Shown here piece by piece: positions 50,594-59,736 of a DNA stretch of 64,000 bases (positions are counted from its first letter, which is position 1; each line of letters begins with the position of its first letter). The notes below the pieces were generated by a model. It was not told the DNA's origin. It saw only the letters and a program-made list of their open reading frames with translations, and made no database searches. The stretch is from Porifericola rhodea (GTDB taxonomy: Bacteria; Bacteroidota; Bacteroidia; Cytophagales; Cyclobacteriaceae), in NCBI RefSeq assembly GCF_030506305.1, contig NZ_CP119421.1, positions 3,550,501 to 3,614,500 on the forward strand. Direction: 5' to 3'. Both the position numbers and the translations under genes were made by a program.

Positions 50594-53398
50594 CAGTAAG
50601 TAAAGCCCCACCACTACTAACAGTCCTGCCAGCAGCCACCACAACCAAACCTTTGGCGATTCATATATAGGGACTGTATCTCCTATAAAAATAAAGTTAG
50701 CCCAGTAATAGGGTGTTTTAAGTAAAGGATGGATCTCATCTGAGTTCAGATAGTCTAGCTTAGCCTGCCTGAGAGCCTGATCTTTGGTGTATCCTTCTTT
50801 AAGGTAATGGTGAAGACTGGAAGCTAATATAGCAGTTGACTTATCTTGCGCCTTCCATAGCGTAGTGATAATGTTGGGGCAGCCCGCATAAGCAAAAGCG
50901 CGTGCCAGGCTAATAATGCCTTCGCCCTTTACTAACTGACCGTTCCCTGCTTCGCAGGCACTTAAAACTACTAGCTTTACACTGTCTAATTGCAGGTTAT
51001 ATAATTCCTGTGTATACAACCGATAGCCGGTTAAAGATTCGTTATCATCGGGGTAAAAAGCAATAAATGATTCCAGTGGATTATTGTTATCAATGCTGGC
51101 ATGTGTAGCCAGGTGGATGACACCATAAGAGCTAACCAGCTCCAGAAATAAACGTTTGGTAGCTTGATTCTCCAGATAGATACTCCCACCAATATTTTCT
51201 ACTTCTTCCTTAGAGCCAAAGAGTAGGTTAAAACCATTACTTCTGATGTTGCCCTCTTCATCGCCGGCAAAAGGAGCCATAGCCAGTACCTGGTCCGACT
51301 CTTTGTTCTTGCGGGTGCTGATAGCCTCTTCTAGAAGCTGTGCCGAATAAGCATAACTGACCGCATGCTTATAAAGTAAATACTGATCGGCCTCAGGCTG
51401 GTAGCTTAACATCTCAAAAGGGATGTAGTTGAGCTGCCCATCAGGTACAATGATAAGTCTTTCTTTCTTAGCCAACTCTTGCTCAAACGGCAATAGTAAA
51501 AACTGGTACAGAAGGTAAGCCTGCTTGTACTGTTCGTATGCCTGCCCCATTTCGTAATCGTAAAGGTGAGCCTGTACCTGTGCAATTGCCTGATAAAATG
51601 TAGAGTCCAACGCCTGAGCCTTGATGGCAAACTTCTCTTTACTTAGAAAGAAGGTATACAGACTATCCTGGCCAATAAAATATTCCAGCAAAGCGTCTTT
51701 CTTTCCCAGGATATTTTGTTGCAGGGAGTTTACATCTAAAGAGTCTTCCTGATACTTCAGCCTATAATATTTAGCGTCTTTTTGTAAAGATTTTGCGGTT
51801 CTGGCCAGCGCTATTTCGTTCTCGTTGAGGTTTTGCTGTAAACTACTAAGTTGTACTGAGTCTCTGGCTTCAATAAGTTGTAGCCTAAGCTGGGCAATCT
51901 GTTGCTTTTGCCTTTTTTCAGCCTGTATCAGGCTGTCGCTAAGCAAGCCACTAGATTTAATTTCCAGTTCGTCTAGTATTTCAGAAAGTACTGCTGCCTT
52001 ACTTTGTTCAGAGTACTGAAAAGCTATTTCTGCATACTGTCGTTCTTTGGTCTGTTTGTACAACTGATAAGCAGTTTGTATGGCCTCTTCATAAACCGGA
52101 TATATGTTTTGAACCAGAAATAGCTTGGCTTCATCATTATCATAAGTACGCTGAATATAGCGTGCGGTACGAACAGCTTGCTGATAGGTGTGTAGACTTT
52201 GCTGCAACAAGTCTCCATTGCTGCTGGCAAGGCTCCAGCGCTTAAGCGCAGCGGCTTTACCTTTTAGTGCCCTGAATTGAGTTAATAGTGATATGGATTG
52301 ATCTAACTGGCTAGGGTTATTTTGGACAGATAGGTCAGAAAAGCTTAAGTTACTGTTTATTAAAGCAAACTGATAGTACTCTAGTGCCTCTTCATAGTTT
52401 TGCTTCTGCAGGGCTACTGAGGCCAGACCAATGTAAGCGGAAGCTAAGCTGGAGTTTTTAAAGCCGAAATACTCACGGCTGGTGTCTATTGTACGTTGGT
52501 AAAAATATGTTGCCGAATCACTAACATTTCTTTCAGCAGCTATACTTGCCAGCGTATTGTAAGCATCTAGCAGGATGTAGGGAGAATCACTTTGTACAGC
52601 TTTATTCAGGAAAAAATAAGCACTGTCGTATTGCTTTGTATGCCCGTAAGCATTGCCTAATTCTAGAAATATTCTCTCTGAGATCAGCCCATGAGCGAGC
52701 AGTTTTCTGTAACTTGAGATCGCCTCTTCGTACTGATAGAGATGGGTTTTGGATTTCGCGATATTGTATGTGAAGCTGACTGTGGCATTCAGAAAATCAA
52801 CATCATCTTCTTTTAAAACAGAAAGAGCTTTTTCACAGAAATTAATTGCCTGGTAATAATTTCCGGTAGATTTATAAAACACCCCTAATGAGTTATATGC
52901 TCTTTCTACCTCATCTATGTTTGGGTAAGCATTTGCAATATCTACAGCTTTTAGATAATACCATTCTGCTGAGTCGGGCCGTTCAGTCAGGGCATGTAGG
53001 TTACCAAGAAAGATGTATTCTTTATAAAATACAGAATCTGCCAGCTGAGGTAGTTTTGCTTTTATCTGTATGGCTTTGTGATATGCATTTCTGGCGCTGT
53101 CATACATTCTTTGCCCCAGGTAAATACTTCCAATCTTCTGATAGCTTTCTGCTTCCAGAAGGTGATGGGTGTCTGCGGTTTCATAAAGCTCTATAACAGC
53201 CTGATAGTTTTTTAGCGCATCTTCATCACTTGCTGCGGTAGGTACATCCACAAAGAATGCTTTCTCTCCTTGTTTATAAAGATCTGTAGCTTTTTGTAAA
53301 AGATCCTGTTGGGCATAAAGCTTAGGAGTAAGAAGGAAAAAATGTAGACAAAAGACCAGCAAGCAGTTTTGCGTCAGGGGGCTGTTTAGGTGCTTCAT
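50567..53398 (-). CDS. Exported TPR-CHAT caspase-like protein
   Basis: From Met12 at 53398 the protein has 943 residues: a signal peptide (MKHLNSPLTQ ... LYAQQ), about ten TPR units (roughly 30-480), a coiled coil (about 490-560) and a C-terminal CHAT domain. The caspase-like dyad is His766 in HLATHAS and Cys815 in LSACEAGNG, so protease activity is likely. Near the C-terminus is one transmembrane helix (WLWWLLAGLLVVVGLYLLL) and a short KKLVFKP tail. This orientation would place the CHAT domain outside the cytoplasm. A hairpin at 53421-53446 sits where an upstream start would lie, which supports Met12. Confidence 0.88.
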   Translation of the reverse strand: MKHLNSPLTQNCLLVFCLHFFLLTPKLYAQQDLLQKATDLYKQGEKAFFVDVPTAASDEDALKNYQAVIELYETADTHHLLEAESYQKIGSIYLGQRMYDSARNAYHKAIQIKAKLPQLADSVFYKEYIFLGNLHALTERPDSAEWYYLKAVDIANAYPNIDEVERAYNSLGVFYKSTGNYYQAINFCEKALSVLKEDDVDFLNATVSFTYNIAKSKTHLYQYEEAISSYRKLLAHGLISERIFLELGNAYGHTKQYDSAYFFLNKAVQSDSPYILLDAYNTLASIAAERNVSDSATYFYQRTIDTSREYFGFKNSSLASAYIGLASVALQKQNYEEALEYYQFALINSNLSFSDLSVQNNPSQLDQSISLLTQFRALKGKAAALKRWSLASSNGDLLQQSLHTYQQAVRTARYIQRTYDNDEAKLFLVQNIYPVYEEAIQTAYQLYKQTKERQYAEIAFQYSEQSKAAVLSEILDELEIKSSGLLSDSLIQAEKRQKQQIAQLRLQLIEARDSVQLSSLQQNLNENEIALARTAKSLQKDAKYYRLKYQEDSLDVNSLQQNILGKKDALLEYFIGQDSLYTFFLSKEKFAIKAQALDSTFYQAIAQVQAHLYDYEMGQAYEQYKQAYLLYQFLLLPFEQELAKKERLIIVPDGQLNYIPFEMLSYQPEADQYLLYKHAVSYAYSAQLLEEAISTRKNKESDQVLAMAPFAGDEEGNIRSNGFNLLFGSKEEVENIGGSIYLENQATKRLFLELVSSYGVIHLATHASIDNNNPLESFIAFYPDDNESLTGYRLYTQELYNLQLDSVKLVVLSACEAGNGQLVKGEGIISLARAFAYAGCPNIITTLWKAQDKSTAILASSLHHYLKEGYTKDQALRQAKLDYLNSDEIHPLLKTPYYWANFIFIGDTVPIYESPKVWLWWLLAGLLVVVGLYLLLKKLVFKP

Positions 53399-53420
53399 AA
53401 GTATTGGGCTTAAAAGAGAT

Positions 53421-53446
53421 AAGCAGCCCATAGGGATGAGCTGCTT
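53421..53446 (-). terminator. Hairpin terminator between lipoprotein and CHAT genes
   Basis: AAGCAGC (53421-53427) pairs with GCTGCTT (53440-53446), with an inner CAT/ATG pairing. On the minus strand it is followed by ATCTCTTTT. It lies just past the stop of the lipoprotein gene and just ahead of the CHAT start at 53398, so it may attenuate CHAT transcription. Confidence 0.6.
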
Positions 53447-53463
53447 ATTTGGGTCATAAAAAA

Positions 53464-54501
53464 TTATTTGTCATAACCTCCGGTAGCCAACATATAGGGT
53501 GGCCTTTCTTCTATCTTACCGTTATCAAAACTCTGTTTACCTTCAAAAACTTCAAGCAGGTCGGCAGGTATACTTTCCTCATTGGGGAACCAGAAAAGCT
53601 GCACTTCCAGGCTGGACTGAAGCTCTGTCTGTCCAACTGTGTAATTAATGGTAAAAATTCTGGTAAATCCAGCCTCTCTGTAATTGACTATAGACTGATC
53701 TAAAGTTTCATTGTCAGAGAGGTCTACATTAACCAATGTCTGTTTGATATCTACTTCACCGGTAGACTCATTAATGGCCAGGGTAGGGTCATCAGACATA
53801 TAGCTACCTCCCGGCACTTCCTGATCAGGGTCAGCATTATAGTAAGGATATACTAAAGCTCTTTCTTCGGGTACCAGACTGATGCGAGTGTCCGGGAAGT
53901 CAATACCACTAATAATTAGCTTAGTCTGGCATTGGTACATTCCATCTTTAGACTCATAGTAGATGGTATACTGGGTGCCTGATTCGCTGGCACTTACATC
54001 TATTGCCCCATTGCTAGGGTTAATTACTAAGCCGGAGGGTATAGCATAAAACTTACCATCAGTCACTGCTTTCTCATCTACTCTTGCCAGTAAGAAATCA
54101 ATTTCACCTGGAGCTACCATTTCTTTTTCATACTTCAGTCCACATGCTACAATATCGGGTTCACCAATAAAAATGGAGGTAGTACAGGTCGTTTCTCCAT
54201 CATCCAGAGTATAGGTGATTGTATACTCCTGATCATAAGTACTATTGTTAATATTAATCTCGCCTGTAGCTTCATCTATGTCTAGTCCAGAAGGAAATGC
54301 ACTAAAGGTGCCCCCTTCCTGACTTTCCTCAAAGCTGGGTTTAATGAGCTGTTCTTCGCCTGGGGTAGGAGTAAAAGAAACCATACCGTAAGAAAAAGAA
54401 CAAGGTTTTGGATCGTCATCACAATCACAGAGTTTGTCACAAGATGCAAAAAGCCATAGGCAGATCAGTACTAAAATGCTAGGTTTGATAGTGTAGTGCA
54501 T
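53464..54501 (-). CDS. Repeat-containing surface lipoprotein next to the CHAT gene
   Basis: A 345-residue lipoprotein with lipobox LFASC (Cys21) and a Cys-rich start (CDKLCDCDDDPKPC). Three related modules follow, each with G(G/K)(T/F/S)(F/Y), then PSGLDI- or PTLAI-type turn, then (E/S)(A/S)(T/N)G(E/A)(I/V) and a YTITY-type strand. This resembles cadherin-like or putative Ig repeats of Bacteroidota surface proteins. No enzyme motif is visible. The gene lies on the same strand as, and upstream of, the CHAT gene, separated by the hairpin at 53421-53446. A partnership with the CHAT protein is inferred only from position. Confidence 0.75.
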   Translation of the reverse strand: MHYTIKPSILVLICLWLFASCDKLCDCDDDPKPCSFSYGMVSFTPTPGEEQLIKPSFEESQEGGTFSAFPSGLDIDEATGEININNSTYDQEYTITYTLDDGETTCTTSIFIGEPDIVACGLKYEKEMVAPGEIDFLLARVDEKAVTDGKFYAIPSGLVINPSNGAIDVSASESGTQYTIYYESKDGMYQCQTKLIISGIDFPDTRISLVPEERALVYPYYNADPDQEVPGGSYMSDDPTLAINESTGEVDIKQTLVNVDLSDNETLDQSIVNYREAGFTRIFTINYTVGQTELQSSLEVQLFWFPNEESIPADLLEVFEGKQSFDNGKIEERPPYMLATGGYDK

Positions 54502-55376
54502 AGTTTAGGGTTTAGTCTTTAAGATTAGTGTATGCTGAAGCTGGAAATGTAAACTAACAAGCGATAATTTTTTTCAATTTCGTATGTAGTAGAAATTTCG
54601 GATTGGGCTCGCTGATAGGATACAACTCAATTTAAGGCTAATTGCAATTCATTACTAACATCCTTGGGCAGAAATAGCTAATGATACTGCAAAACAAGCT
54701 AGCTTTCAGCTTTTGTAAAGCAGAATATGAGAGAAGAACAACTATTGGCTTAGTACTGAGAATGGGGAAAACACATCAAGCGGTAGATATTAATTGCTAA
54801 GCTTAATAAAAACTACAATGCCGAAGGCCTACACTTTTAGCTTAACTGAAGCAATTTTGTGCCGTAGAATCTATAGTTTTCTTAAAGCATTAGTATAAGT
54901 ATTGGTGCGAAATTAACTGAGTATTATAATGTTATAGTTTAATTTATTATTCTATAATTACAATTTAATCTTGGTATCTTTTTATATACTACTTTATCAG
55001 GTCTGTAATGCAAAAATATGGCTTTGCTAAAAAATAAGCGACATTCTATAAATTAGAGAACAATACTGGACTGCATTATTTCCTTAAGTATATATTGCTA
55101 TTTTTTATAAAAATGACAAAGCTTATACATTCTCAATATTTGCTTTTTCAACAGCTTTTCTTTGTCTCTTTTACTTTCATAAGATTAAGTGTTTCAATCT
55201 AAAGTACCTCTATCAGCTGCTTTGAGTGTTAGCTCTTTACAAAATGCAAAATCATAATTTTGTAATATCAGAAATTACATGAGCGGTCAGAGTACCGTTT
55301 TTATAATTTTTTTGAGTGAATAGCTTATTAACATTGTAAAAGCAAACAAGATTTTTTACCATTTAACCTTTGTCTG
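54502..55376. other. Long AT-rich intergenic region
   Basis: 875 bp with no convincing gene. A TAATTTTG at 55255-55262 matches the -7 consensus but such matches are expected by chance in AT-rich DNA of this length, and it lies 115 bp before the ATG at 55377. AAGCTAGCTT near 54707 is a short palindrome. No terminator, repeat array or tRNA is seen. It may contain promoters for the two flanking genes and possibly a small RNA not detectable by eye. Confidence 0.5.
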
Positions 55377-56087
55377 ATGATAAAAAGTGCTGAGACTAAT
55401 GAAGAGATTTTAGCCCAAATTGGGAGGGATCTCAAAGGTATGCTGGCAAGAATACGTTCTTGTAACTACACACTGTACAAAAATTTTGAGAATGATCTGG
55501 ACGAAGACAGTCGTCAGTTTTTTCAAACCATAGAGCGAGACTGCACTTCCATTAAAAGCATCATTCATAATATGATCTCGGTAGACTCTTGTTTTGACGA
55601 TGATGCAATACAACCTCCCAAAACAGTCATACTTAATGATATTCTCAGAAAAACTGTTGAAAATTATCCTACTAAAACTTTTACAGGTAAGCCAGTAAAA
55701 ATATCTTATGAAGATATGGATGAAGATATTCCAATATACGTGGACGAAAATGCCATAGAAAAAGTATTGGAGCAGCTTCTTTCTAATGCCTGCAAATACT
55801 CTCATGAGAATGGGCAAATTATAGTTAAGCTGGTAAAATATGCGAATGTAGCCAACATATCTGTCTCTGATGAAGGTATTGGTATTCCAAAAAAACTGAG
55901 ACCTTATATTTTTACTAAGTTTAGTAAAGCTACTCGCAGAGGTACTGGTGGAGAAGAATCTAGCGGCCTGGGCCTGTACTTGGCAAAGCAGGCAGTAGAG
56001 CGACATCAGGGCAGCATTTGGTACGAGAGCCAGGAGGGAATAGGCTCTAACTTCTTTGTTAATCTTCCTTTGAGAGACCGTATTTAA
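55377..56087 (+). CDS. Histidine-kinase-like ATPase lacking the phospho-acceptor histidine
   Basis: A 236-residue cytoplasmic protein without transmembrane helices. The N-terminal helical segment matches a dimerisation region, but where the H box (xHDLRxPL) should be, the sequence is IGRDLKGMLARIRS, with Arg17 in place of His. The ATP-binding domain is complete: N box LEQLLSNACKYS (Asn137), G1 SDEGIGIP (164-171), F box FTKFSKA and G2 SGLGLYLAK (196-204). It could be a pseudokinase scaffold, a phosphatase, or act on a partner histidine. It stands alone after a long intergenic region. Confidence 0.85.
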   Translation: MIKSAETNEEILAQIGRDLKGMLARIRSCNYTLYKNFENDLDEDSRQFFQTIERDCTSIKSIIHNMISVDSCFDDDAIQPPKTVILNDILRKTVENYPTKTFTGKPVKISYEDMDEDIPIYVDENAIEKVLEQLLSNACKYSHENGQIIVKLVKYANVANISVSDEGIGIPKKLRPYIFTKFSKATRRGTGGEESSGLGLYLAKQAVERHQGSIWYESQEGIGSNFFVNLPLRDRI

Positions 56088-56240
56088 GGCAAAAATTTCA
56101 AAGTTTTACTATTGCCTATATTTTCCAACTGCTCAAGCTAAATTAATGAGTTAGGGCCTGTAATTCTTGCCTTTTCCCTGAATGGAACTTGTTTATATTT
56201 TGTTTCAAAATAACTTGCAATAAAATTAAACAATGTTCAA

Positions 56241-56927
56241 ATGACTGCCAGATTTAAGCTACCCTTTTTCTTAGCATTACTTTCTACTCTAATTTTATCA
56301 GCCTGCTCAGGTTCCCAAACGAACGAAGAGGCAAGTTCATCCTTGCCATATTTGGGTAGGCATGAGTACGTAGAAAAGACTGTTGATAACCAAACAAAAG
56401 TAGACACCCTTTACCATCAGGTTGCTGACTTCCAGTTTGTAGATCAGGATAGTAGCTTAGTAACACCCTCTACCTTTGAAGGCAAAATATATATAGCTGA
56501 TTTTTTCTTCACCTCCTGTCCTACTATCTGCCCAGTAATGAAAACCCAAATGCTTAGGGTTTACGAAACCTATAAAGGTAATGAACAAGTCGCTTTCTTG
56601 TCACATACCATAGACCCTGAATATGATACTGTTGCCCTGCTCCACGATTATGCCGAACGTCTAGGGGTTTCTAGTAATCAGTGGCACTTTGTAACTGGAG
56701 AGAAGGAAGATATTTATGATATTGGTCTGAATAGCTATATGGTAACTGCTATGGAAGATGAAGAAGAACCGGGAGGCTTTATTCATAGTGGAGCTTTTAT
56801 TTTGGTAGATAAAGATCGCCACATACGCGGTATGTATGATGGAACAGATAAAGACAAAGTGGACCTACTTATCAAACATATTGATATGCTTCTAAAAGAA
56901 AATAATAAAAACAGAGAGGAAGCATGA
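56241..56927 (+). CDS. SCO family lipoprotein
   Basis: A 228-residue exported lipoprotein (ILSACSG, Cys22) with an SCO/PrrC thioredoxin-like domain. The copper or redox site is FFTSCPTICPVM with Cys93 and Cys97 and the conserved His182 in GGFIHSGAFILVD. SCO proteins deliver copper to the CuA site of cytochrome oxidase or act as thiol-disulfide reductants. A cytochrome c gene begins at 56924 with a 4-bp overlap, which fits a role in respiration. The proteins probably sit on the periplasmic side. Confidence 0.93.
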   Translation: MTARFKLPFFLALLSTLILSACSGSQTNEEASSSLPYLGRHEYVEKTVDNQTKVDTLYHQVADFQFVDQDSSLVTPSTFEGKIYIADFFFTSCPTICPVMKTQMLRVYETYKGNEQVAFLSHTIDPEYDTVALLHDYAERLGVSSNQWHFVTGEKEDIYDIGLNSYMVTAMEDEEEPGGFIHSGAFILVDKDRHIRGMYDGTDKDKVDLLIKHIDMLLKENNKNREEA

Positions 56928-57400
56928 GTATTCGGAGTTGGTTATTTAGAGGGGCAAAACTTTTCTATCTAATATTTCTTTTTTTAGGACTTGCTTGTAC
57001 TTCACAGAGTGAAAACCAGGCAACCCAAAATCTGAGTTCATCAGATAAAATGCGCTATAATCAATATATCGTGTATGGTCAGCAATTGTATAAGCAAAAT
57101 TGTAGCAACTGCCATCAGGAGGATGGAACAGGCTTAGGAAAAGTTATACCTCCTTTAGTTCAGGCAGATTATATGCTGAACGAGCTGGGCCGAACTGCCT
57201 GTATTATTAAGTATGGTTTAGAAGGAGAAATAGAAGTTAATGGCACAGATTATAATCAAATTATGCCAGCTCATGATGATTTAACAGCTTTAGAAATTGC
57301 TCAGATTATTACTTATATCGGCAACAGTTGGGGAAATGAAGCAGGTTATATTTCTGTTAAAGAGACTGAAAGCTATTTGGATAGTTGCAGGGTATACTAG
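56924..57400 (+). CDS. Cytochrome c lipoprotein
   Basis: A 158-residue membrane-attached cytochrome. The signal ends FLFLGLAC (Cys25) and a single heme site CSNCH lies at 60-64; the distal ligand is Met114 in QIMPAHDDL. It is a class I type cytochrome domain of about 80 residues (roughly 50-135). Its start overlaps the stop of the SCO gene by 4 bp, so the two proteins are made together. Electron donor and acceptor are not known. Confidence 0.92.
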   Translation: MSIRSWLFRGAKLFYLIFLFLGLACTSQSENQATQNLSSSDKMRYNQYIVYGQQLYKQNCSNCHQEDGTGLGKVIPPLVQADYMLNELGRTACIIKYGLEGEIEVNGTDYNQIMPAHDDLTALEIAQIITYIGNSWGNEAGYISVKETESYLDSCRVY

Positions 57401-57480
57401 TATATAGTTCTAACAAAAATTAAATTAGTTCAATTTTATAATATTTCTTACAGCTAATAGAACACAGGTACACAGATTTT

Positions 57481-57497
57481 TAATTCATTATGAATTA
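57481..57497. repeat. Perfect palindrome upstream of the third sigma gene
   Basis: TAATTCAT (57481-57488) and ATGAATTA (57490-57497) are exact inverted copies around a single T. It is 80 bp past the cytochrome gene and 166 bp before the sigma gene. Being AT-only except for one C/G pair it is not a terminator; an operator is more likely. Confidence 0.4.
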
Positions 57498-57662
57498 GGA
57501 TTATTTTGAGCTTAGAATAAGTAATAGAGCTGGTTTTTGTATATATTAAATAATATGGCTGTCCATGTATTTCTTATTTATTAGCTTTTATAGACTTCTA
57601 ATATTACATAGAGGGTTACCTTAAGTGGAGTTATCGTATTAAACAATGAAGGCTTTTTTGGC

Positions 57663-58202
57663 ATGAAAGATAGTGTGATTCTTGAAAGAATTAGTAAAGG
57701 TGATGAAAAAGCTCTGGATTATCTGTACAAAAAGTACTACAGAATGATGACTAATGTAGTACTCAAAAACAATGGTACAGAGCAGGAAGCTAAGGATATT
57801 TATCAGGATGCACTGATTGTATTTTGGCAAAAAGTCATAGGAAATCAGCTGGTGCTTACTTCTAAAATAAGTACGTACCTATATAGCGTTTGCCTGAATT
57901 TGTGGAGGAAAGAACTGGATAGAAAAAGCCGCCTTTCCAATGAAGAAAAAGATGAGATAGAATACTTGGATCAGGAAAGTGAAGAAAGGAGCCACATTAT
58001 CAGGTCGTGTATAGCTGAATTGGGTGATACCTGCAAACGTATATTAATGTACTACTACTTTGATGATATGTCTATGCAGGATATAGCTGATAAACTAGGT
58101 TTGGCAAATACTGAAACTGCCAAAACCAAAAAATATAAATGTAAAAAAAGACTGGACAGTCTTATTAAGTCAAAATATTCAAAAAGCGATTTTTTAGATT
58201 AA
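57663..58202 (+). CDS. ECF-type RNA polymerase sigma factor
   Basis: A 179-residue sigma factor related to the one at 49189. Region 2 is around NNGTEQEAKDIYQDALIVFWQK and region 4 is in LMYYYFDDMSMQDIADKLGLANTETAKTKKYKCKKRL (in part). The next gene (58207, 4 bp downstream) has the matching anti-sigma pattern. Its -7/-33 elements were not identified; a palindrome at 57481 may act on it. Confidence 0.9.
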   Translation: MKDSVILERISKGDEKALDYLYKKYYRMMTNVVLKNNGTEQEAKDIYQDALIVFWQKVIGNQLVLTSKISTYLYSVCLNLWRKELDRKSRLSNEEKDEIEYLDQESEERSHIIRSCIAELGDTCKRILMYYYFDDMSMQDIADKLGLANTETAKTKKYKCKKRLDSLIKSKYSKSDFLD

Positions 58203-58206
58203 GCCT

Positions 58207-59145
58207 ATGAAAGACTTTATCTACTCCGAAAAATTTGATAATTATTTGAAAGGTAAGCTTTCTCAGGAGGAGAAACTTGCTTTGGAAGACAAGGTGCAGC
58301 AGGACCCTCTTTTACGTAACGAACTTAAGTTACAAAAAGAGATATTCAACTCCTTAGGCGATGCACGTAAAGCTTATTTAAAAAGCAGGCTGGATCAGGT
58401 TCCTGTAAATACGGTAGCTTGGTATAACTTCAGTGGCATACAATGGGCAGCTGTAATCTCCTCTGTATTCTTCTTGGCTGGCGGAACCTATTTTTATACT
58501 ACTCAACAGAACAATACTACAGTTTCAGAATTTATCCCTGAGCGCTCAATAGATATTAGCGGTCAGGTTGGCGAAAATCAGATAGCTTTAGAGTCTCCCA
58601 AGCCTGTCTTAAGTGTACCAGAATATAAAGAAGAGAAGCCTGACGATACCTCTTTAACAGCATCATCTCAGCCTATGCTGGATAACACCGCGACGAGCCA
58701 AAAACTTGCTGAGGTTGAGAGTGAAGCAGGTACCTCAAATTTTGAGAAGACAGTAGCGTTGCCTCAAATTGTACGACCAGATGTGGTAAGCACATTTACT
58801 GAAGACACTCAGCAAATTAATTATGAGGACTTTGAAGCTCCGGACAAAAGCCTGATGCAGGCTCCTGAACGTTTGGCTTCAGAAGTTGAAATAGAAAATG
58901 TGGTAGACAGCAAGTACAACTTTCACTATCAGTTATTTAACAACAGATTATATCTGCACGGTGATTTTGAAGGTAATCCTTACAAAATTATAGCCCTGAA
59001 TAAAGAAGAAAGTAAAACCCTATTTTTGGAGTATAATGGTGGATTCTATAATCTGAAGCTAGAGCAGAAAGAAATTGCACCACTAAAAATCATTAAAGAT
59101 AGCACAATGATCAAAGCACTGACTAAAATAAGAACACAGTACTAA
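58207..59145 (+). CDS. Membrane-anchored anti-sigma-like protein with extracellular tail
   Basis: A 312-residue protein beginning with the anti-sigma pattern FDNYLKGKLSQEEKLALEDKVQQDPLLRNELK (in part). One transmembrane helix lies at about 78-96 (IQWAAVISSVFFLAGGTYF). The rest is a long outside segment, poor in motifs, with Thr/Ser/Pro-rich sequence (about 105-210) and a C-terminal beta-like block (FHYQLFNNRLYLHGDFEGNPY). The 4-bp gap to the sigma gene supports co-translation and partner function. Its 3' end overlaps the convergent sugar transferase gene by 4 bp. Confidence 0.75.
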   Translation: MKDFIYSEKFDNYLKGKLSQEEKLALEDKVQQDPLLRNELKLQKEIFNSLGDARKAYLKSRLDQVPVNTVAWYNFSGIQWAAVISSVFFLAGGTYFYTTQQNNTTVSEFIPERSIDISGQVGENQIALESPKPVLSVPEYKEEKPDDTSLTASSQPMLDNTATSQKLAEVESEAGTSNFEKTVALPQIVRPDVVSTFTEDTQQINYEDFEAPDKSLMQAPERLASEVEIENVVDSKYNFHYQLFNNRLYLHGDFEGNPYKIIALNKEESKTLFLEYNGGFYNLKLEQKEIAPLKIIKDSTMIKALTKIRTQY

Positions 59146-59726
59146 ATCTTATTACCTCTAAACTTTTCTTCATCGCTCAAACCTTCAGGCTTTACATTTT
59201 TTGGTGCAAACATAGCCCAGAAGGTTTTATTAAGTATACGAAGGTCCAGCTTTAGTGAAGCATGCTGCACATACCATACGTCCAAAGCGAATCTTCTGTC
59301 CCAGCCGATCATATTTCTACCGTTTATTTGTGCCCAGCCGGTAATACCCGGTTTTACTTCGTGCCTTCTTATCTGAAATTCATTGTAGAGGGGGAGGTAC
59401 TCCATAAGTAGGGGGCGCGGACCAACCATTGACATTTCTCCTTTGAGTACATTATACAATTGTGGTAGCTCGTCAATAGAGTAGTTCCTTAAAAGCAAAC
59501 AGTATTTTTTTAACAATTGAGTCTTTGCCACAGGGTAGGAGTGAACAGTCCTGAGTTTGATCAGGTGAAAGGGACGGCCATGTAAACCGGGTCTCTCCTG
59601 TAAAAAAAATGGAAAAGACCCGGACAACAATAATAGAAGCAATGCAGCCGGCAGCATGATTGGCAAAGTTATAATTAGTGCAACAGTGGCAGTGAGTATA
59701 TCCAGAAGCCGTTTGCCGGTATACAC
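59142..59726 (-). CDS. Sugar transferase (short, PglC/WecP-like bacterial sugar phosphotransferase)
   Basis: A 194-residue monotopic phosphoglycosyl transferase. A membrane-embedded hairpin lies near residues 11-38, then ERPGLHGRPFHLIKLRT (catalytic block; the family usually has KFRTM here), SIDELPQLYNVLKGEMSMVGPRPL with the catalytic Asp-Glu dyad in DELPQ, and ITGWAQINGRN. It should move a sugar phosphate onto a lipid carrier at the start of surface-polysaccharide assembly. It lies 10 bp downstream of the SerB-SerA gene on the same strand, an unusual link with serine synthesis, and its 3' end overlaps the anti-sigma gene. Confidence 0.92.
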   Translation of the reverse strand: MYTGKRLLDILTATVALIITLPIMLPAALLLLLLSGSFPFFLQERPGLHGRPFHLIKLRTVHSYPVAKTQLLKKYCLLLRNYSIDELPQLYNVLKGEMSMVGPRPLLMEYLPLYNEFQIRRHEVKPGITGWAQINGRNMIGWDRRFALDVWYVQHASLKLDLRILNKTFWAMFAPKNVKPEGLSDEEKFRGNKI

Positions 59727-59736
59727 CTTTCTAATT

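Noticed and set aside
50567-53398. CRISPR-associated or gasdermin-type CHAT defence system
   Set aside because: No gRAMP, Cas or gasdermin-like gene is nearby, and the protein has a signal peptide and a C-terminal membrane helix.
55255-55262. TAATTTTG as promoter of the kinase-like gene
   Set aside because: Such a match is expected by chance in 875 bp of AT-rich DNA; it lies 115 bp from the start and has no -33 partner.
55410-56006. 198-codon minus-strand frame within the histidine-kinase-like gene
   Set aside because: Fully antisense to a gene with intact ATP-binding boxes; its Tyr/Phe/Ile-rich composition is that of a shadow.
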